Positions 15,670-24,837 of a stretch of DNA of 64,000 nt are shown in pieces. Made by a program: the position numbers and the translations under genes. Source of the DNA: Gemmatimonadota bacterium (GTDB lineage Bacteria; Gemmatimonadota; Gemmatimonadetes; Gemmatimonadales; GWC2-71-9); assembly GCA_016704275.1 (NCBI GenBank), contig JADJAK010000005.1, forward strand, positions 1-64,000, given 5' to 3'. The notes below the pieces were generated by a model. That model made no database searches and was not told the DNA's origin. It saw nothing but the letters and a program-made list of their open reading frames with translations. The first letter of the stretch is position 1; every line of letters starts with the position of its first letter.

Positions 15670-18600
15670 ATGGCCATATACGCCCCGCACAGCCCAAAGT
15701 TTCAAGGTGATACATCGCCGCCCCCAGCCATCCGGTTCTGGCTGGTCGGGGCGGGCGTGGTCGCCTTGGCGGGCGAGGCGGCGCGGGACGGGGGCTGGCT
15801 CCTCGCCGGATTGACCGCGTTGGCGGCGTTGGGGGCAGCCGTGGGGACGTTTCGCCTCGGCGGGCGGGCACTCCGGGCGGCCGGGCTGGCGTTGGCCCTG
15901 CTGGGCGCGGTCGCCGGCACGGTGGCCTTCCGGCTCTTCCGGGTTGAACGGCTCGTCCACCAGGTCGTGGCCGAATCGGTCACCGAGGCGACCGGTGCCC
16001 GTGATCGGCTCCTCGGCGCCGCCCTCGCCTCGGCGACCCGCGCCGCTGACAACGCCCTGCAACGACTCGCCAGCAGTGCCGACCGGGCACCGCTCGACGA
16101 CCTCGCCGCCGACGGGACGCTGGAGCGTTCGATCGCCGTCCTTGCCGGGGATTCTATCCTCGCCCTGGTCGGTCCGCATCGCGTGGCCCCTGTCGCCGGC
16201 CGCGGCGAGGTCACCCTGATTACCACGCCGTTCGTGCAGCTTGCTGTTGTCTCGCGGACGCGCGGCGCGCGCGAGGCGCAGGTGACGCTCCTCCTCGACG
16301 CCGCGCCCGGCGTCCCGACGGCGGGCGCCTCGTTGGCGCGCGGGGCGGGCGGCTGGCAGCGCGTCGGCTGGCACTGGAACGTCCCGGCGCGCGAGGTGCG
16401 CTACACCACGGTCGCCGAGGCGCTGGCCGGCGTGCGCGTCGCAATGACGGCCGTGCCACCCGAGGCGGGTGCGTTGCAGGAGCGCGAGCGTGGGCTTGCC
16501 AAGCTCCTCCTCGCTGCCGCGATGTCCCTCGTCGCGTTGCTGACCCTCATCGGTGGCGCGCCGACGGTGGTGCGCGCTGGCGCGATCCTCGTCCCGCTCT
16601 GGGCCGTCATGCGCGCCGAGGTGACGCCCGCGCTGTTGGGACCGACGGCAGTCGTCGCCATGCTCGCGGCGGTCGCGATGTTGCTGCTTGCGGTGCTGCT
16701 CTGGCGCCGTCCACTCCGCCGCTCCCCGATCGGGATGGTGGCGTCGATCCTGCTGCTCGCGACGGCGCCGCCGTTGGTCGCGCTGGTCGGTCGCCGCGTG
16801 GTGCCGGTGACGGACTCGACCTCGATCGTGGCGTGGTTCTGGTGGCAAGCGGTGCTGGCGTTGGCGACCGCCGCCTTCCTCGCCGTGGCGTCCGCCCCCC
16901 TGCGCACGCCGGACGACCACCAGGCGTCGTCGCGCTGGGGCTTCGCCGCGGCGATAGCCGCCGTCGTCATCGGCGTGATCGGAATCGTGGCGTGGCAACC
17001 CGCCGCCTGGGCGCTCTGGTATGCGCCGCTCTGGTTGATTCCCTTCGCGGCGTTCCTCCCGGTCACCGCGCCACGGGCGCGTCTGGTGGCGATCGCCACG
17101 ACGGCAGGGATTCTTGCGGCGCTGTCGACGTGGGGTGCCTCGCTCGAGCAGCGGATGGCACTGGCCAACGCCGACGTCGCCCGATTGGGCGACACGCCCG
17201 ATCTGGAGGCGCGCGCCGCGCTCGATGCGTTCGCCATCACGCTGGGCCGCGATCGCCCCACGACACTCGATCGGTTGCTGGTCGACTGGTTCGACTCGCC
17301 ACTGCAACGACTGGGTGTGCCGACGCACCTTGCCCTGTGGGATAGCGACGGCCTCCCGCCACGCGACCAGGTCGCCCTCGATGCGCTCGATGTGGTGTGG
17401 GCAGACCTCGACTCGTTGGTCCGCGTCGGCGGCACGACGCCTCGACACGTGACGATGCTGCGCGGTGCCGGCCGTCACGAGGTGCTCGTCCTGCCACTGG
17501 CCGCCGACACCATTGCCACGGTCACCATCGGACCGCGCTCTCGCCTCGTGGTGCCCACACGATTCGGGCGGTTGATCGGCTGGCGTGCGCCGCTCGATCC
17601 ACCGTATCGGATGAGCTTGGTGAGTGGCGTCGGGTCACCGGGTCGGGACTCTTCCTTTACCCGGATCGGACGCAAGGTCGCGGCGGTCCGCGCGGTCGTC
17701 ATCGGGGATCGGACGCAAGCGGTGCGCGTGGAACTCGAGATGTCGCGGCAGCGCCCCTTCGCGGTGCGCGCGGCCCTAGTCGTGTTGCTCGATCTCTTCC
17801 TCGTCCTCGGCATCTGGCAATTGGTGCAGTGGCTGCTGACTGCCTCGGTCTGGCGCCCGCAGCCCGTCTTCCAGCGATCGTATCGCCGTACCGTGGCGAC
17901 GGCGCTCGCCGCCTTCTTCATTGTGCCGGCGTTGCTCTTCACGCTCTGGTCGGTCCTCCGCCTCCGAGGCGATGCGACGCGCCAACGCGCCGATGAAGTG
18001 ACGCGCACGCTCCGCGACGTCGCCGTCGCCGGGGGCCTTGCCATTGCGGATGCCCCCGCACCCGACCTCGAGGCGTTGCGACGACTGGCTGATCGCGAAG
18101 ACACCGAGCTCGGCATCTATCGCCGCGGGCGGCTCGTCGCCGCATCCCTGCCGCTGCTGACCGATCTCGGGCTGATGGCGCCCGCACTCGACCCCGCAGT
18201 GCGGCCCGCGCCGGGGACTGACGTGCGCGCCGTGCCGGTCGCTCTCCCCGGCGTGGGGCTGCGACTCGGCGTCGAGCAGGCGTCGAACCCCGAAACGCTG
18301 ATCGCCGGTGCGCTGCCTGGCAGCGAAGCCGACCTGGCCCAGGAACAGGTCGACCTGCTGCTGCTCCTCCTGTTGGTGTCACTCGGCGGCGGACTCGCGG
18401 CCGTGCTCGTCGCCGGCCTGGTGGCGCGCGCGCTCGGGCAGCCGATCGAGCTCTTGCGACGCACCGCGCTCGCCATCGGCCGTCGCGAAGCGCTGCCGCC
18501 GGCGCGCGACATTCCGGCCGAGTTCGGTCCCGTGTTCGGCGCGATTGCGCAGATGCAGGATGACCTCCAGGAGAGTGAGACGGAACTCGAAGCGGGGCGC

Positions 18601-19623
18601 GCGCGCACGGCAGCCATCCTCAGCACCGTCGCGACCGGTGTGATCGGTGTCGATGCCGATGGCCTGGTGATTCACGCCAACCCGCGCGCCACCGAATTGC
18701 TGGGGCGTGCCGTGGTGACGGGTGCACCATTGCTTGAGCAACTGCCCGCCAACTGGGCGCCGGTGGTCGCCGGTGTGCGGCGGCTGCTCGGCCCCACGAC
18801 GCGGGACGCGGAGAGTCGTGAGCTGGAGATCGGCGAGCAGCAGTTTGCCGTCACGTTGGCACCGCTCGCCGATGGCGGCCTGGTGCTGGCGCTCACTGAC
18901 ATCACGGCGGCGTCGCGCGCGGCGCGCATCGTGGCATGGGGTGAGATGGCGCGGCAGGTAGCGCACGAGATCAAGAATCCGCTGACGCCGATGCGGTTGG
19001 GGTTGCAGCATCTGCGGCGGGTACGGGCCGACGGCGGCGCGGGGTTGCCGGAGCTCGTTGACCAGACCGCCGAGCGGCTGCTCGGCGAGATCGACCGCCT
19101 CGATCGGATCGCCCGCTCGTTTGCCCGGTATGGGGCACCGCCCGAAGTGGCCACACCGCTCGAGGCCATTGACCTGGTCGACGCGGCCCGCGAGATGGCG
19201 TCGCTCTTTTCGCTGGGCGGAGATGGCACCACGGTCGAGGTGGAGATCGAGCCTGGCGCGGGAGGGCTGGTCGCCGCGCGGCGGGAGGAATTGTCGCAGG
19301 TGCTCCTCAATCTGGTCGACAACGCCCGCGGGGCGGGGGCCACCCAGATCCGGCTCCTGGTGGGTGCCGGGGTGCTGACCGCGGCCGACAACGGCCCCGG
19401 GATTCCCGCCGACCAGGTCGGGCGGATCTTCGACCCGACCTTCTCGACCACGACCAGCGGGACCGGGCTGGGCCTGGCGATCGTCCGCCGGCTGGTCGAG
19501 GGGTGGGGCGGGACGGTGGCCGTCGACGGGGGGGCGGGGAGCGGGGCCCGCTTCACGATCCGCTTCTTGCGGGCCGGGGGTGCTCAGGTCGCCTCAACCG
19601 TTGGGGGGGTGGGGGGCGTATAA
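15670..19623 (+). CDS. Large membrane histidine kinase, NtrY-like
   Basis: 1317-residue sensor kinase. Three membrane helices lie within residues 20-90, about six to eight more between 275 and 475, further ones near 695-720, 740-760 and 895-918; large extracytoplasmic segments lie between them. After the last helix come a HAMP-like linker (GQPIELLRRTALAIGRRE), a PAS domain (ILSTVATGVIGVDADGLVI, about 975-1080), the H-box with phospho-acceptor His1099 in ARQVAHEIKNPLTPMRL, the N-box LLNLVDNARGAG and G-boxes DNGPGIP and GTGLGLAIV. The H-box type is that of NtrY/AtoS kinases that act on sigma-54 regulators. No response regulator is adjacent; the NtrX-like one at 39555 is a candidate partner. It is far longer than usual NtrY (about 750). 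Confidence 0.9.
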   Translation: MAIYAPHSPKFQGDTSPPPAIRFWLVGAGVVALAGEAARDGGWLLAGLTALAALGAAVGTFRLGGRALRAAGLALALLGAVAGTVAFRLFRVERLVHQVVAESVTEATGARDRLLGAALASATRAADNALQRLASSADRAPLDDLAADGTLERSIAVLAGDSILALVGPHRVAPVAGRGEVTLITTPFVQLAVVSRTRGAREAQVTLLLDAAPGVPTAGASLARGAGGWQRVGWHWNVPAREVRYTTVAEALAGVRVAMTAVPPEAGALQERERGLAKLLLAAAMSLVALLTLIGGAPTVVRAGAILVPLWAVMRAEVTPALLGPTAVVAMLAAVAMLLLAVLLWRRPLRRSPIGMVASILLLATAPPLVALVGRRVVPVTDSTSIVAWFWWQAVLALATAAFLAVASAPLRTPDDHQASSRWGFAAAIAAVVIGVIGIVAWQPAAWALWYAPLWLIPFAAFLPVTAPRARLVAIATTAGILAALSTWGASLEQRMALANADVARLGDTPDLEARAALDAFAITLGRDRPTTLDRLLVDWFDSPLQRLGVPTHLALWDSDGLPPRDQVALDALDVVWADLDSLVRVGGTTPRHVTMLRGAGRHEVLVLPLAADTIATVTIGPRSRLVVPTRFGRLIGWRAPLDPPYRMSLVSGVGSPGRDSSFTRIGRKVAAVRAVVIGDRTQAVRVELEMSRQRPFAVRAALVVLLDLFLVLGIWQLVQWLLTASVWRPQPVFQRSYRRTVATALAAFFIVPALLFTLWSVLRLRGDATRQRADEVTRTLRDVAVAGGLAIADAPAPDLEALRRLADREDTELGIYRRGRLVAASLPLLTDLGLMAPALDPAVRPAPGTDVRAVPVALPGVGLRLGVEQASNPETLIAGALPGSEADLAQEQVDLLLLLLLVSLGGGLAAVLVAGLVARALGQPIELLRRTALAIGRREALPPARDIPAEFGPVFGAIAQMQDDLQESETELEAGRARTAAILSTVATGVIGVDADGLVIHANPRATELLGRAVVTGAPLLEQLPANWAPVVAGVRRLLGPTTRDAESRELEIGEQQFAVTLAPLADGGLVLALTDITAASRAARIVAWGEMARQVAHEIKNPLTPMRLGLQHLRRVRADGGAGLPELVDQTAERLLGEIDRLDRIARSFARYGAPPEVATPLEAIDLVDAAREMASLFSLGGDGTTVEVEIEPGAGGLVAARREELSQVLLNLVDNARGAGATQIRLLVGAGVLTAADNGPGIPADQVGRIFDPTFSTTTSGTGLGLAIVRRLVEGWGGTVAVDGGAGSGARFTIRFLRAGGAQVASTVGGVGGV

Positions 19624-19694
19624 CCCCGTTGAACCCATGGACCCCGATTCCCGGGCCGTCCCAGGGGCGTACCGATCATCCGGAGTGACACACT

Positions 19695-20114
19695 ATGAAG
19701 TCCCGTCTCGCGCTGGTGGCAATGTTGGTCATGGCAGCGGCCCCGTTGGCCGCGCAGGGTGGTGGTGGTGGGGCCCCGGGTGGCGGCCGCGGGATGGGTG
19801 GCGGCCGTGGGATGAACATCGAGGCGATGACCGCCCTCTACACGTTGACTCCCGAGCAGGTCACCAAGGCCGACGCGCTCCTCAAGGCGTATCAGGCGCA
19901 GGTCGCCCCGCTCCAGGCGTACATGATGGCGCAGCGTCAGGCGCAGGCCGAGGTCAACGCGGACTCGATGAAGAAGTCGACCGATGCCCGCACCAAGTTC
20001 AACGCCGACTTCAAGGCGTTGCTTGCCGGCGACCAGGTCAAGAAGTTCGACTCCGTGCAGGCTGCGCAGGCGGCCCGGATGGGTGGCGGCGGGCGCGGAC
20101 CGGGCGGCTTCTAA
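19695..20114 (+). CDS. Spy/CpxP-like periplasmic protein, Gly/Met-rich
   Basis: 139-residue secreted protein with a signal peptide (MKSRLALVAMLVMAAAPLAAQ), a Gly/Arg/Met-rich linker (GGGRGMGGGRGM), then a helical domain with LTPEQVTKADALLKAY and a second helix rich in Gln, Ala and Asp, ending in GGGGRGPGGF. The LTPEQ start of a helical hairpin resembles Spy/CpxP and other LTxxQ periplasmic chaperones, but similarity is too low for certainty. It lies 71 bases behind the kinase gene and could be a target or part of that stress response (inference). Its stop TAA overlaps the next gene in a TAATC junction. Confidence 0.65.
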   Translation: MKSRLALVAMLVMAAAPLAAQGGGGGAPGGGRGMGGGRGMNIEAMTALYTLTPEQVTKADALLKAYQAQVAPLQAYMMAQRQAQAEVNADSMKKSTDARTKFNADFKALLAGDQVKKFDSVQAAQAARMGGGGRGPGGF

Positions 20115-20653
20115 TCCGCCCCCTGCTCCTCGCAGGATTGCTCCTCGTCGGGTGTGGTGGCGTCAAGGACGCCACCCCGCCAGACGGGGAGTCTGCATTT
20201 CAGGGCCCGCCGCCGGCCTCCTCGGCGATGATTGCCGAAGGCGACACGGCGGCGGTGCTCTCGTTGCTCAAACTGACGATGGTGGAGATCGACGCCGCGC
20301 TCGATTCGATGGAGCGGCGCGATTCGGTGCTGCCCGCCGAGCCGGGGCAGGAAGCGCGCACGGTCAGCATCTGGTTGCGTGATGGCACGCCCCGCAAGCT
20401 TCTTGTCACGGAGCCGAACGAAGCCGGCGCGATGACACTGGAGTCGGAGTACTGGTTCGTCAACGGCGAGGTGCGCGCGGTACAGCAGCCGACCGCCGCG
20501 TTCTTCTTCGAGGCCGACCGCATCCTCCTCTGGACCGACGAAGGGCTCGAGCCGATCACGACGATCACGCCCGAGGAACGGATGGCGCGTGAACTCGAGA
20601 TCCTCGCCGAGATCGAGAAGCGATTGGCGGCGTTCGGGATCACGCTGTCGTAG
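20114..20653 (+). CDS. Lipoprotein of unknown function
   Basis: Product with a lipoprotein signal (RPLLLAGLLLVGCGG; lipobox LVGC) and about 165 mature residues, mostly alpha plus beta, with WLRDGTPRKLLVTEP, SEYWFVNGEVRAVQQP and EADRILLWTDEG, which suggest a small beta-sheet domain as in other secreted proteins that bind ligands; function unknown. There is no ATG, GTG or TTG before the signal peptide: the only codon that gives a good signal is ATC at 20114, overlapping the previous stop as TAATC where TAATG would be expected. CTG 20123 would remove the positive n-region; TTG 20138 leaves too little. It is probably cotranscribed with the kinase and Spy-like genes. Confidence 0.6.
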   Translation: MRPLLLAGLLLVGCGGVKDATPPDGESAFQGPPPASSAMIAEGDTAAVLSLLKLTMVEIDAALDSMERRDSVLPAEPGQEARTVSIWLRDGTPRKLLVTEPNEAGAMTLESEYWFVNGEVRAVQQPTAAFFFEADRILLWTDEGLEPITTITPEERMARELEILAEIEKRLAAFGITLS

Positions 20654-20659
20654 GAGACC

Positions 20660-22472
20660 TCACCGAGGGAAGTACTCCGCCGCGACCTGCACCGCGAGCG
20701 CGCTCGGCGCCACGCCGCTCACCCCGCCCCAATCCACTCCGAACAACCGCACGAAGCCACTCCCCGGCCGCCCGCCGAATCGGCGCACCCACGACGCGGC
20801 CAGTCCTTCGTCGTCCGTCGCCAGCACTTCCGTCACGCTCGCCGGATCGGCGCCCCAGTTGCTGACGTGCCAGCGCGTCAGCCCCCAACGTGCGCCCGCT
20901 GCGGTGGTCGTCGCGCCATGCGGGTCGAAGTTGCCCTGCGCGAAGCTCACCCCGAGGAGGCGAGTCGCCGCGCCGCGGTCGACGTCCTTGAGGTCGAGTC
21001 CGCCATCGGCCATGCGTGGCCAGAGTGCGGGTGGCACGCCCAACCAAACGACCTTGCCACCCTGGTCGAGGTAGCGCCTCAGGGCAGGTGCGGCACCAGC
21101 AGGCAGCGCATCCATCGCGAAGACCACCACGCTCGGCGCACCGCTCGCCTGCGCGTCCAGCCACTTGGTGAGGCCATCGGCATCGAGCGTCGTGTAGCCG
21201 TGATCGCGCAGCCAGTTGCGTACCGCTTCGTGACCACGGAAGAAGGTCGACGCCACCAGCGAGGAATCCCAGAAGACCGCGCGCTGTAGCGTTGGGCCCG
21301 CCGTGAGCGCCACCGCGTAGACGCCGCCATCGTCGCCGCCGAGGTAGAGCGTGCTGTCGGCCACCACGGGCGACGAGAAGAGCCCGCCCCCCGCACGCCA
21401 GCGCCAGCGTTCGGCTCCGCTCTTCAGGTCGAGCGCGTGGAGCAGCCCCGAGCCCTCGCCGACGAAGACCATCCCGCCCGCCACCGCCGCCGACCCCCAG
21501 ACGATGTTCTCGCTCGGTGCGCGCCAGCGCTTCTTGCCCGTCGCGAGCTCGACGGCCTGCACAAAGTGGCCATCGGAGGAACCCCAGATCGCCATTCCGT
21601 CGGCGAGCGCCGCGGAGGCGTTGATCCACGAGACCTGATGATCGACGCGCCACCGCTCGACACCATCGCGCAGCGAGACGGCGTAGCCGAAGCCGTCGCG
21701 CGCCCCGACGACGACGAGTCCGTCCTGAATCGCGGGCGACGACTGCACGGTGCGGCGATCGAAGCCGAAGTTTTCGGAGTGCAGCGTGTCGCCGACGGTG
21801 CGGAAGCGCCAAAGCGTGGTGCCGGTCGTGAGGGCGAGCGCGTAGAGCGAGCCGTCGACGCCACCCACCACGATGCGACCATCGGCGATCGCGGGGGTGG
21901 AGCGGAGGCGGGTGTTGAGCGGCGTGCTCCAGCGCACGGCACCGGTGGCGAGGGTCAGGGCGCGGACCACGCCATCGCCGCCGCCCACCACCACCACGTC
22001 GTTGCTGATGACCGGTGAGCCGACGTAGCGATCGCCGCTTTCGTGGCCCCAGGGGAAGGGAAGGGTTGGTCCGTGCGGGACGCGCCAGCGCTGCGCGCCG
22101 CTGCGCACATCGAATGCCCGCGTGTCGGTTGGCGTGCTGATGACGACGCCGCCGCCCGCCACGGCCGGCGAGGCCGAGAGCTGGCCGAGTGCCGCGGTCT
22201 TCCACCGCAGCGTGCCGCTCTGCCGGTCGATGGCGTAGAGGTGGCCGTCGTTGCTGCCGATGAAGACGGTGGTTGCGGTCACGGCGGGCGACGATCGGAC
22301 GGGGCCATCGGTCTGGAAGCGCCAGCGGAGTCCGCCGAAAGCGGTACCCGGGGCGGGGTCAGTTGCCCGAGTGCGCCGCGTCGCCGCGAAACATCGCGGT
22401 GGTCTGGGCCGAGGCAGCGCTGGCGGTGGCGGAGAGCAGGACGGCGGCGAGGAGGGCTCGCGGGGGATGCAT
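20660..22472 (-). CDS. PQQ-type beta-propeller secreted protein, frameshifted
   Basis: The main frame (from a GTG at 22282 down to 20660) encodes repeats of the PQQ/BamB type such as TGAVRWSTPL, VVGGVDGSLYAL and SGAERWRWR, then a C-terminal domain of about 180 residues with VFAMDALPAGAAPALRRYLDQGG. The real start is probably ATG 22472: it encodes a signal peptide (LLAAVLLSATASAASAQ) and the typical mature start TTAMFRGDAAHSG, but that frame stops at TGA 22361. In the main frame the protein continues just beyond with GTAFGGLRWRFQTDGPVRSSPAV, the missing first blade. One base too many near 22361 explains this; repaired length is 603 residues. Error or recent mutation; periplasmic protein, ligand unknown. 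Converges with the lipoprotein gene, six bases away. Confidence 0.8.
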
Positions 22473-22678
22473 GCGGGGCGTGTCCGATGGCGAGAGGGTG
22501 GGTCAGGGGGACCCGTGGACTTCGGTACGGGGCTGGTCAGCGTCTGGTGTCAGGGCGGCAGGGCCGCCTGACCGTTCGCTAACCGTTGCCGCGGAATGCC
22601 GCACCACCATGCGGCGAGGCGGTGGGGGCATGTCGGCGGTGCAGGCGACACTCCGGCATCTCCTGCCCCGAGGCACTC

Positions 22679-24211
22679 CTGCTCGCTCGCATCCGATCCG
22701 CCACCGTCCTCGGCGTCGACGCCCTCGCCATCGACGTCGAAGTCGACATCACCAACGGCCTGCCGTCGTTCACCACCGTGGGCCTCCCGCTCGGCGCCGT
22801 CAAGGAAGGACGCGAACGGGTCGCCGCCGCGCTCGGCAACGCCGGCTATCAGCTGCCGCTCCGCCGCATCACCGTCAACCTCGCCCCCGCCGACGTGCAG
22901 AAGCGCGGCAGCGCGCTCGACCTGCCGATCGCGGTGGGGATCCTCGCGGCGAGCGGTCAGATCGTGGAGGACCGCCTCGCCGGGACGCTCTTCCTCGGTG
23001 AGCTCGGTCTAGAGGGCGACCTGCGCCCGATTCGTGGCGCGCTGCCAATCGCGCTCGCCGCCAACGCGATGGGGTGCACCGAGCTGATCCTCCCCGCGGC
23101 GAATGTCGCCGAGGCCGCGGTGGTGGAGGGGGTGACGGTGCGCGGCGCGGCAACCCTCACGGAAGTGTGCCGGCACCTCGGTGGCGAGATCACTCTGGAG
23201 CCGGTCCGCACCGACGCGACCGCGTTGATGGCAGGTGCGGCGTTTCCCGATGTGGATTTCGCCGATGTGAAGGCCCAAGGCGCGGCGAAGCGGGCACTGG
23301 AGGTGGCGGCGGCGGGGGCGCACAACATTCTGATGATCGGACCGCCTGGGGCGGGGAAGACGATGCTCGCTCGCCGGCTGCCGAGCATCCTGCCGTCGCT
23401 CACGTTGGCAGAGGCGCTCGACGTCACGCGGATCCATTCGGTGGCGGGGCTGCTGCCGCTGGGCGAGGCGTTGCTGACGCAGCGGCCGTTCCGGGCACCG
23501 CATCACACCGTGTCGTATGCGGGGCTCATTGGTGGTGGCTCGATCCCGCGTCCGGGCGAGGTGTCGCTGGCGCATCACGGCGTGTTGTTTCTGGATGAGG
23601 TCGCCGAGCTGCCGAGCAATGTGCTCGAGGTGCTGCGGCAGCCGCTGGAGGATGGGCACGTCACCATCTCGCGCGCGGCGATGACGCTCGGCTATCCGGC
23701 GCGCTTCCTCTTTGTCGCGGCGATGAATCCCTGCCCATGTGGCTATGCCGGCGACCCCGTGCGGCAGTGTCTCTGCCCGCCACTCACGGTGCAGAAGTAT
23801 CTCTCACGGATATCGGGGCCGCTGCTCGATCGGATGGACATTCACCTCAGTGTGCCGCCGGTGGCGTATGGCGATCTGACGTCGCGCGGTGGTGCCGAAT
23901 CGAGCGCCACCATCCGTGCGCGGGTGGAAGAGGCCAGGGCGCGGCAGCGGGAGCGATTCAAGCGGAGCCGAGGTGTGTTTGCGAACGCGCACATGGGGCC
24001 ACGTGAACTGGCGCGGCATGTCCCGCTCGACGCCGCCACCGAGGCGGTCATGAAGAGCGCGATCGAGCGCCTGGGCCTCTCGGCGCGCGCCTATCACCGG
24101 GTCCTCAAGCTCGCGCGAACGCTGGCCGACCTGGCGGGGAGCGACCAGGTCACGGCGGCGCAGGTGGCGGAGGCGATCCAGTACCGGGTGCTGGATCGGG
24201 GGCGGGAGTAG
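22679..24211 (+). CDS. comM: Mg-chelatase-like AAA+ ATPase ComM/YifB
   Basis: Hexameric helicase-type AAA+ protein that promotes branch migration during integration of transforming DNA. The order is that of the family: N-terminal Lon-protease-like domain (FTTVGLPLGAVKEGRERV, ITVNLAPADVQKRGSALDLPIA), chelatase domain with Walker A GPPGAGKTM and RPFRAPHHTVSYAGLIGGG, Walker B GVLFLDEVAEL, zinc-like Cys cluster PCPCGYAGDPVRQCLCPP, arginine finger region and C-terminal VLKLARTLADL. Homology starts at LARIRSATVLGVDA, so the start is best placed at CTG 22679 (510 residues, GAGG six bases upstream). GTG 22622 and TTG 22586 are in frame but would add non-homologous residues; there is no in-frame ATG. 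Confidence 0.9.
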   Translation: MLARIRSATVLGVDALAIDVEVDITNGLPSFTTVGLPLGAVKEGRERVAAALGNAGYQLPLRRITVNLAPADVQKRGSALDLPIAVGILAASGQIVEDRLAGTLFLGELGLEGDLRPIRGALPIALAANAMGCTELILPAANVAEAAVVEGVTVRGAATLTEVCRHLGGEITLEPVRTDATALMAGAAFPDVDFADVKAQGAAKRALEVAAAGAHNILMIGPPGAGKTMLARRLPSILPSLTLAEALDVTRIHSVAGLLPLGEALLTQRPFRAPHHTVSYAGLIGGGSIPRPGEVSLAHHGVLFLDEVAELPSNVLEVLRQPLEDGHVTISRAAMTLGYPARFLFVAAMNPCPCGYAGDPVRQCLCPPLTVQKYLSRISGPLLDRMDIHLSVPPVAYGDLTSRGGAESSATIRARVEEARARQRERFKRSRGVFANAHMGPRELARHVPLDAATEAVMKSAIERLGLSARAYHRVLKLARTLADLAGSDQVTAAQVAEAIQYRVLDRGRE

Positions 24212-24214
24212 GCA

Positions 24215-24742
24215 ATGGGAAGCGACGACAAGCTGCCGCCGCCGCACCCTGTCATCTCCCTCGAGGACCGGATCCACCTGATTCGAGGCCAGCGGGTGAT
24301 GATGGATTCTGACCTTGCGGAACTCTATGGTGTCGCGGTGAAAGCGCTCAACCAGGCGGTACAGCGCAATGCTGGGCGGTTCCCCCCTGATTTCATGTTC
24401 CGCCTCTCTCTCGAGGAGAGTGTCGCTCTAAGGTCACAAAATGTGACCTTAATCGCAGCGGGGCGTGGCGGCCATAGAAAGTACCTGCCGTATGCGTTCA
24501 CCGAACAAGGAGTGGCCATGCTCTCCTCGGTCCTGAGGAGTCCCCAATCGGTCAGCGTCAACATCGAGATCATGCGGGCCTTCGTGCGCCTCAGGGCGCT
24601 GTTGTCGACGCATGCCGATCTCGCGCGCAAGTTGGTCGACCTGGAGCAGAAGTATGACGGCCAGTTTCGCGCCGTGTTCGATGCCATCCGGCAGTTGATG
24701 TCGCCGGGGGACGGAGGGCGCCAGAACCGGATTGGGTTCTGA
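24215..24742 (+). CDS. ORF6N-domain protein
   Basis: 175-residue protein with an ORF6N domain as found in phage antirepressor-like and stand-alone bacterial DNA-binding proteins: LEDRIHLIRGQRVMMDSDLAELYGV, then LNQAVQRNAGRFPPDFMFRLS, KYLPYAFTEQGVAMLSSVLRS and VNIEIMRAFVRLR. After it comes a short coiled-coil-like tail (HADLARKLVDLEQKY). It follows comM by three bases but its phage-like origin and the toxin-antitoxin pair behind it suggest a small acquired cluster. DNA binding is inferred from the family; target unknown. Confidence 0.88.
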   Translation: MGSDDKLPPPHPVISLEDRIHLIRGQRVMMDSDLAELYGVAVKALNQAVQRNAGRFPPDFMFRLSLEESVALRSQNVTLIAAGRGGHRKYLPYAFTEQGVAMLSSVLRSPQSVSVNIEIMRAFVRLRALLSTHADLARKLVDLEQKYDGQFRAVFDAIRQLMSPGDGGRQNRIGF

Positions 24743-24789
24743 GGGGCAGGATCAGTCCTCCGCCCGCGGCGGGGTGGCGACCTGACCAA

Positions 24790-24810
24790 TTGAGCAGGTA
24801 TATTGCTCAA
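24790..24810 (+). promoter_or_regulatory. Operator palindrome and -10 of the Xre/RES operon
   Basis: Perfect inverted repeat TTGAGCA, seven bases, TGCTCAA. The centre contains TATATT (24799-24804), a five-of-six -10 match, so a repressor bound here would block the promoter. Placement 24 bases before the antitoxin start strongly suggests autoregulation by the Xre-type antitoxin. No good -35 is seen (TGGCGA, 18 bases upstream, is weak). Confidence 0.65.
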
Positions 24811-24837
24811 ATGAACAGCCCCCCGAGGACCCCGTGA
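24811..24837 (+). CDS. Possible 8-residue leader peptide coupled to xre
   Basis: ATG six bases behind the TATATT hexamer opens an eight-codon frame (MNSPPRTP) whose TGA overlaps the GTG start of the antitoxin gene as GTGA. The geometry fits a leaderless leader peptide that couples translation to the antitoxin gene. It may also be fortuitous; GAGGA in front of the GTG could serve as a normal ribosome binding site. Confidence 0.25.
   Translation: MNSPPRTP

Noticed and set aside
15704..17478. Upstream extension of the tolC frame through the kinase gene
   Set aside because: The extension is antisense to the kinase, Arg-rich without domains, and a clear signal peptide marks the tolC start at 15636.
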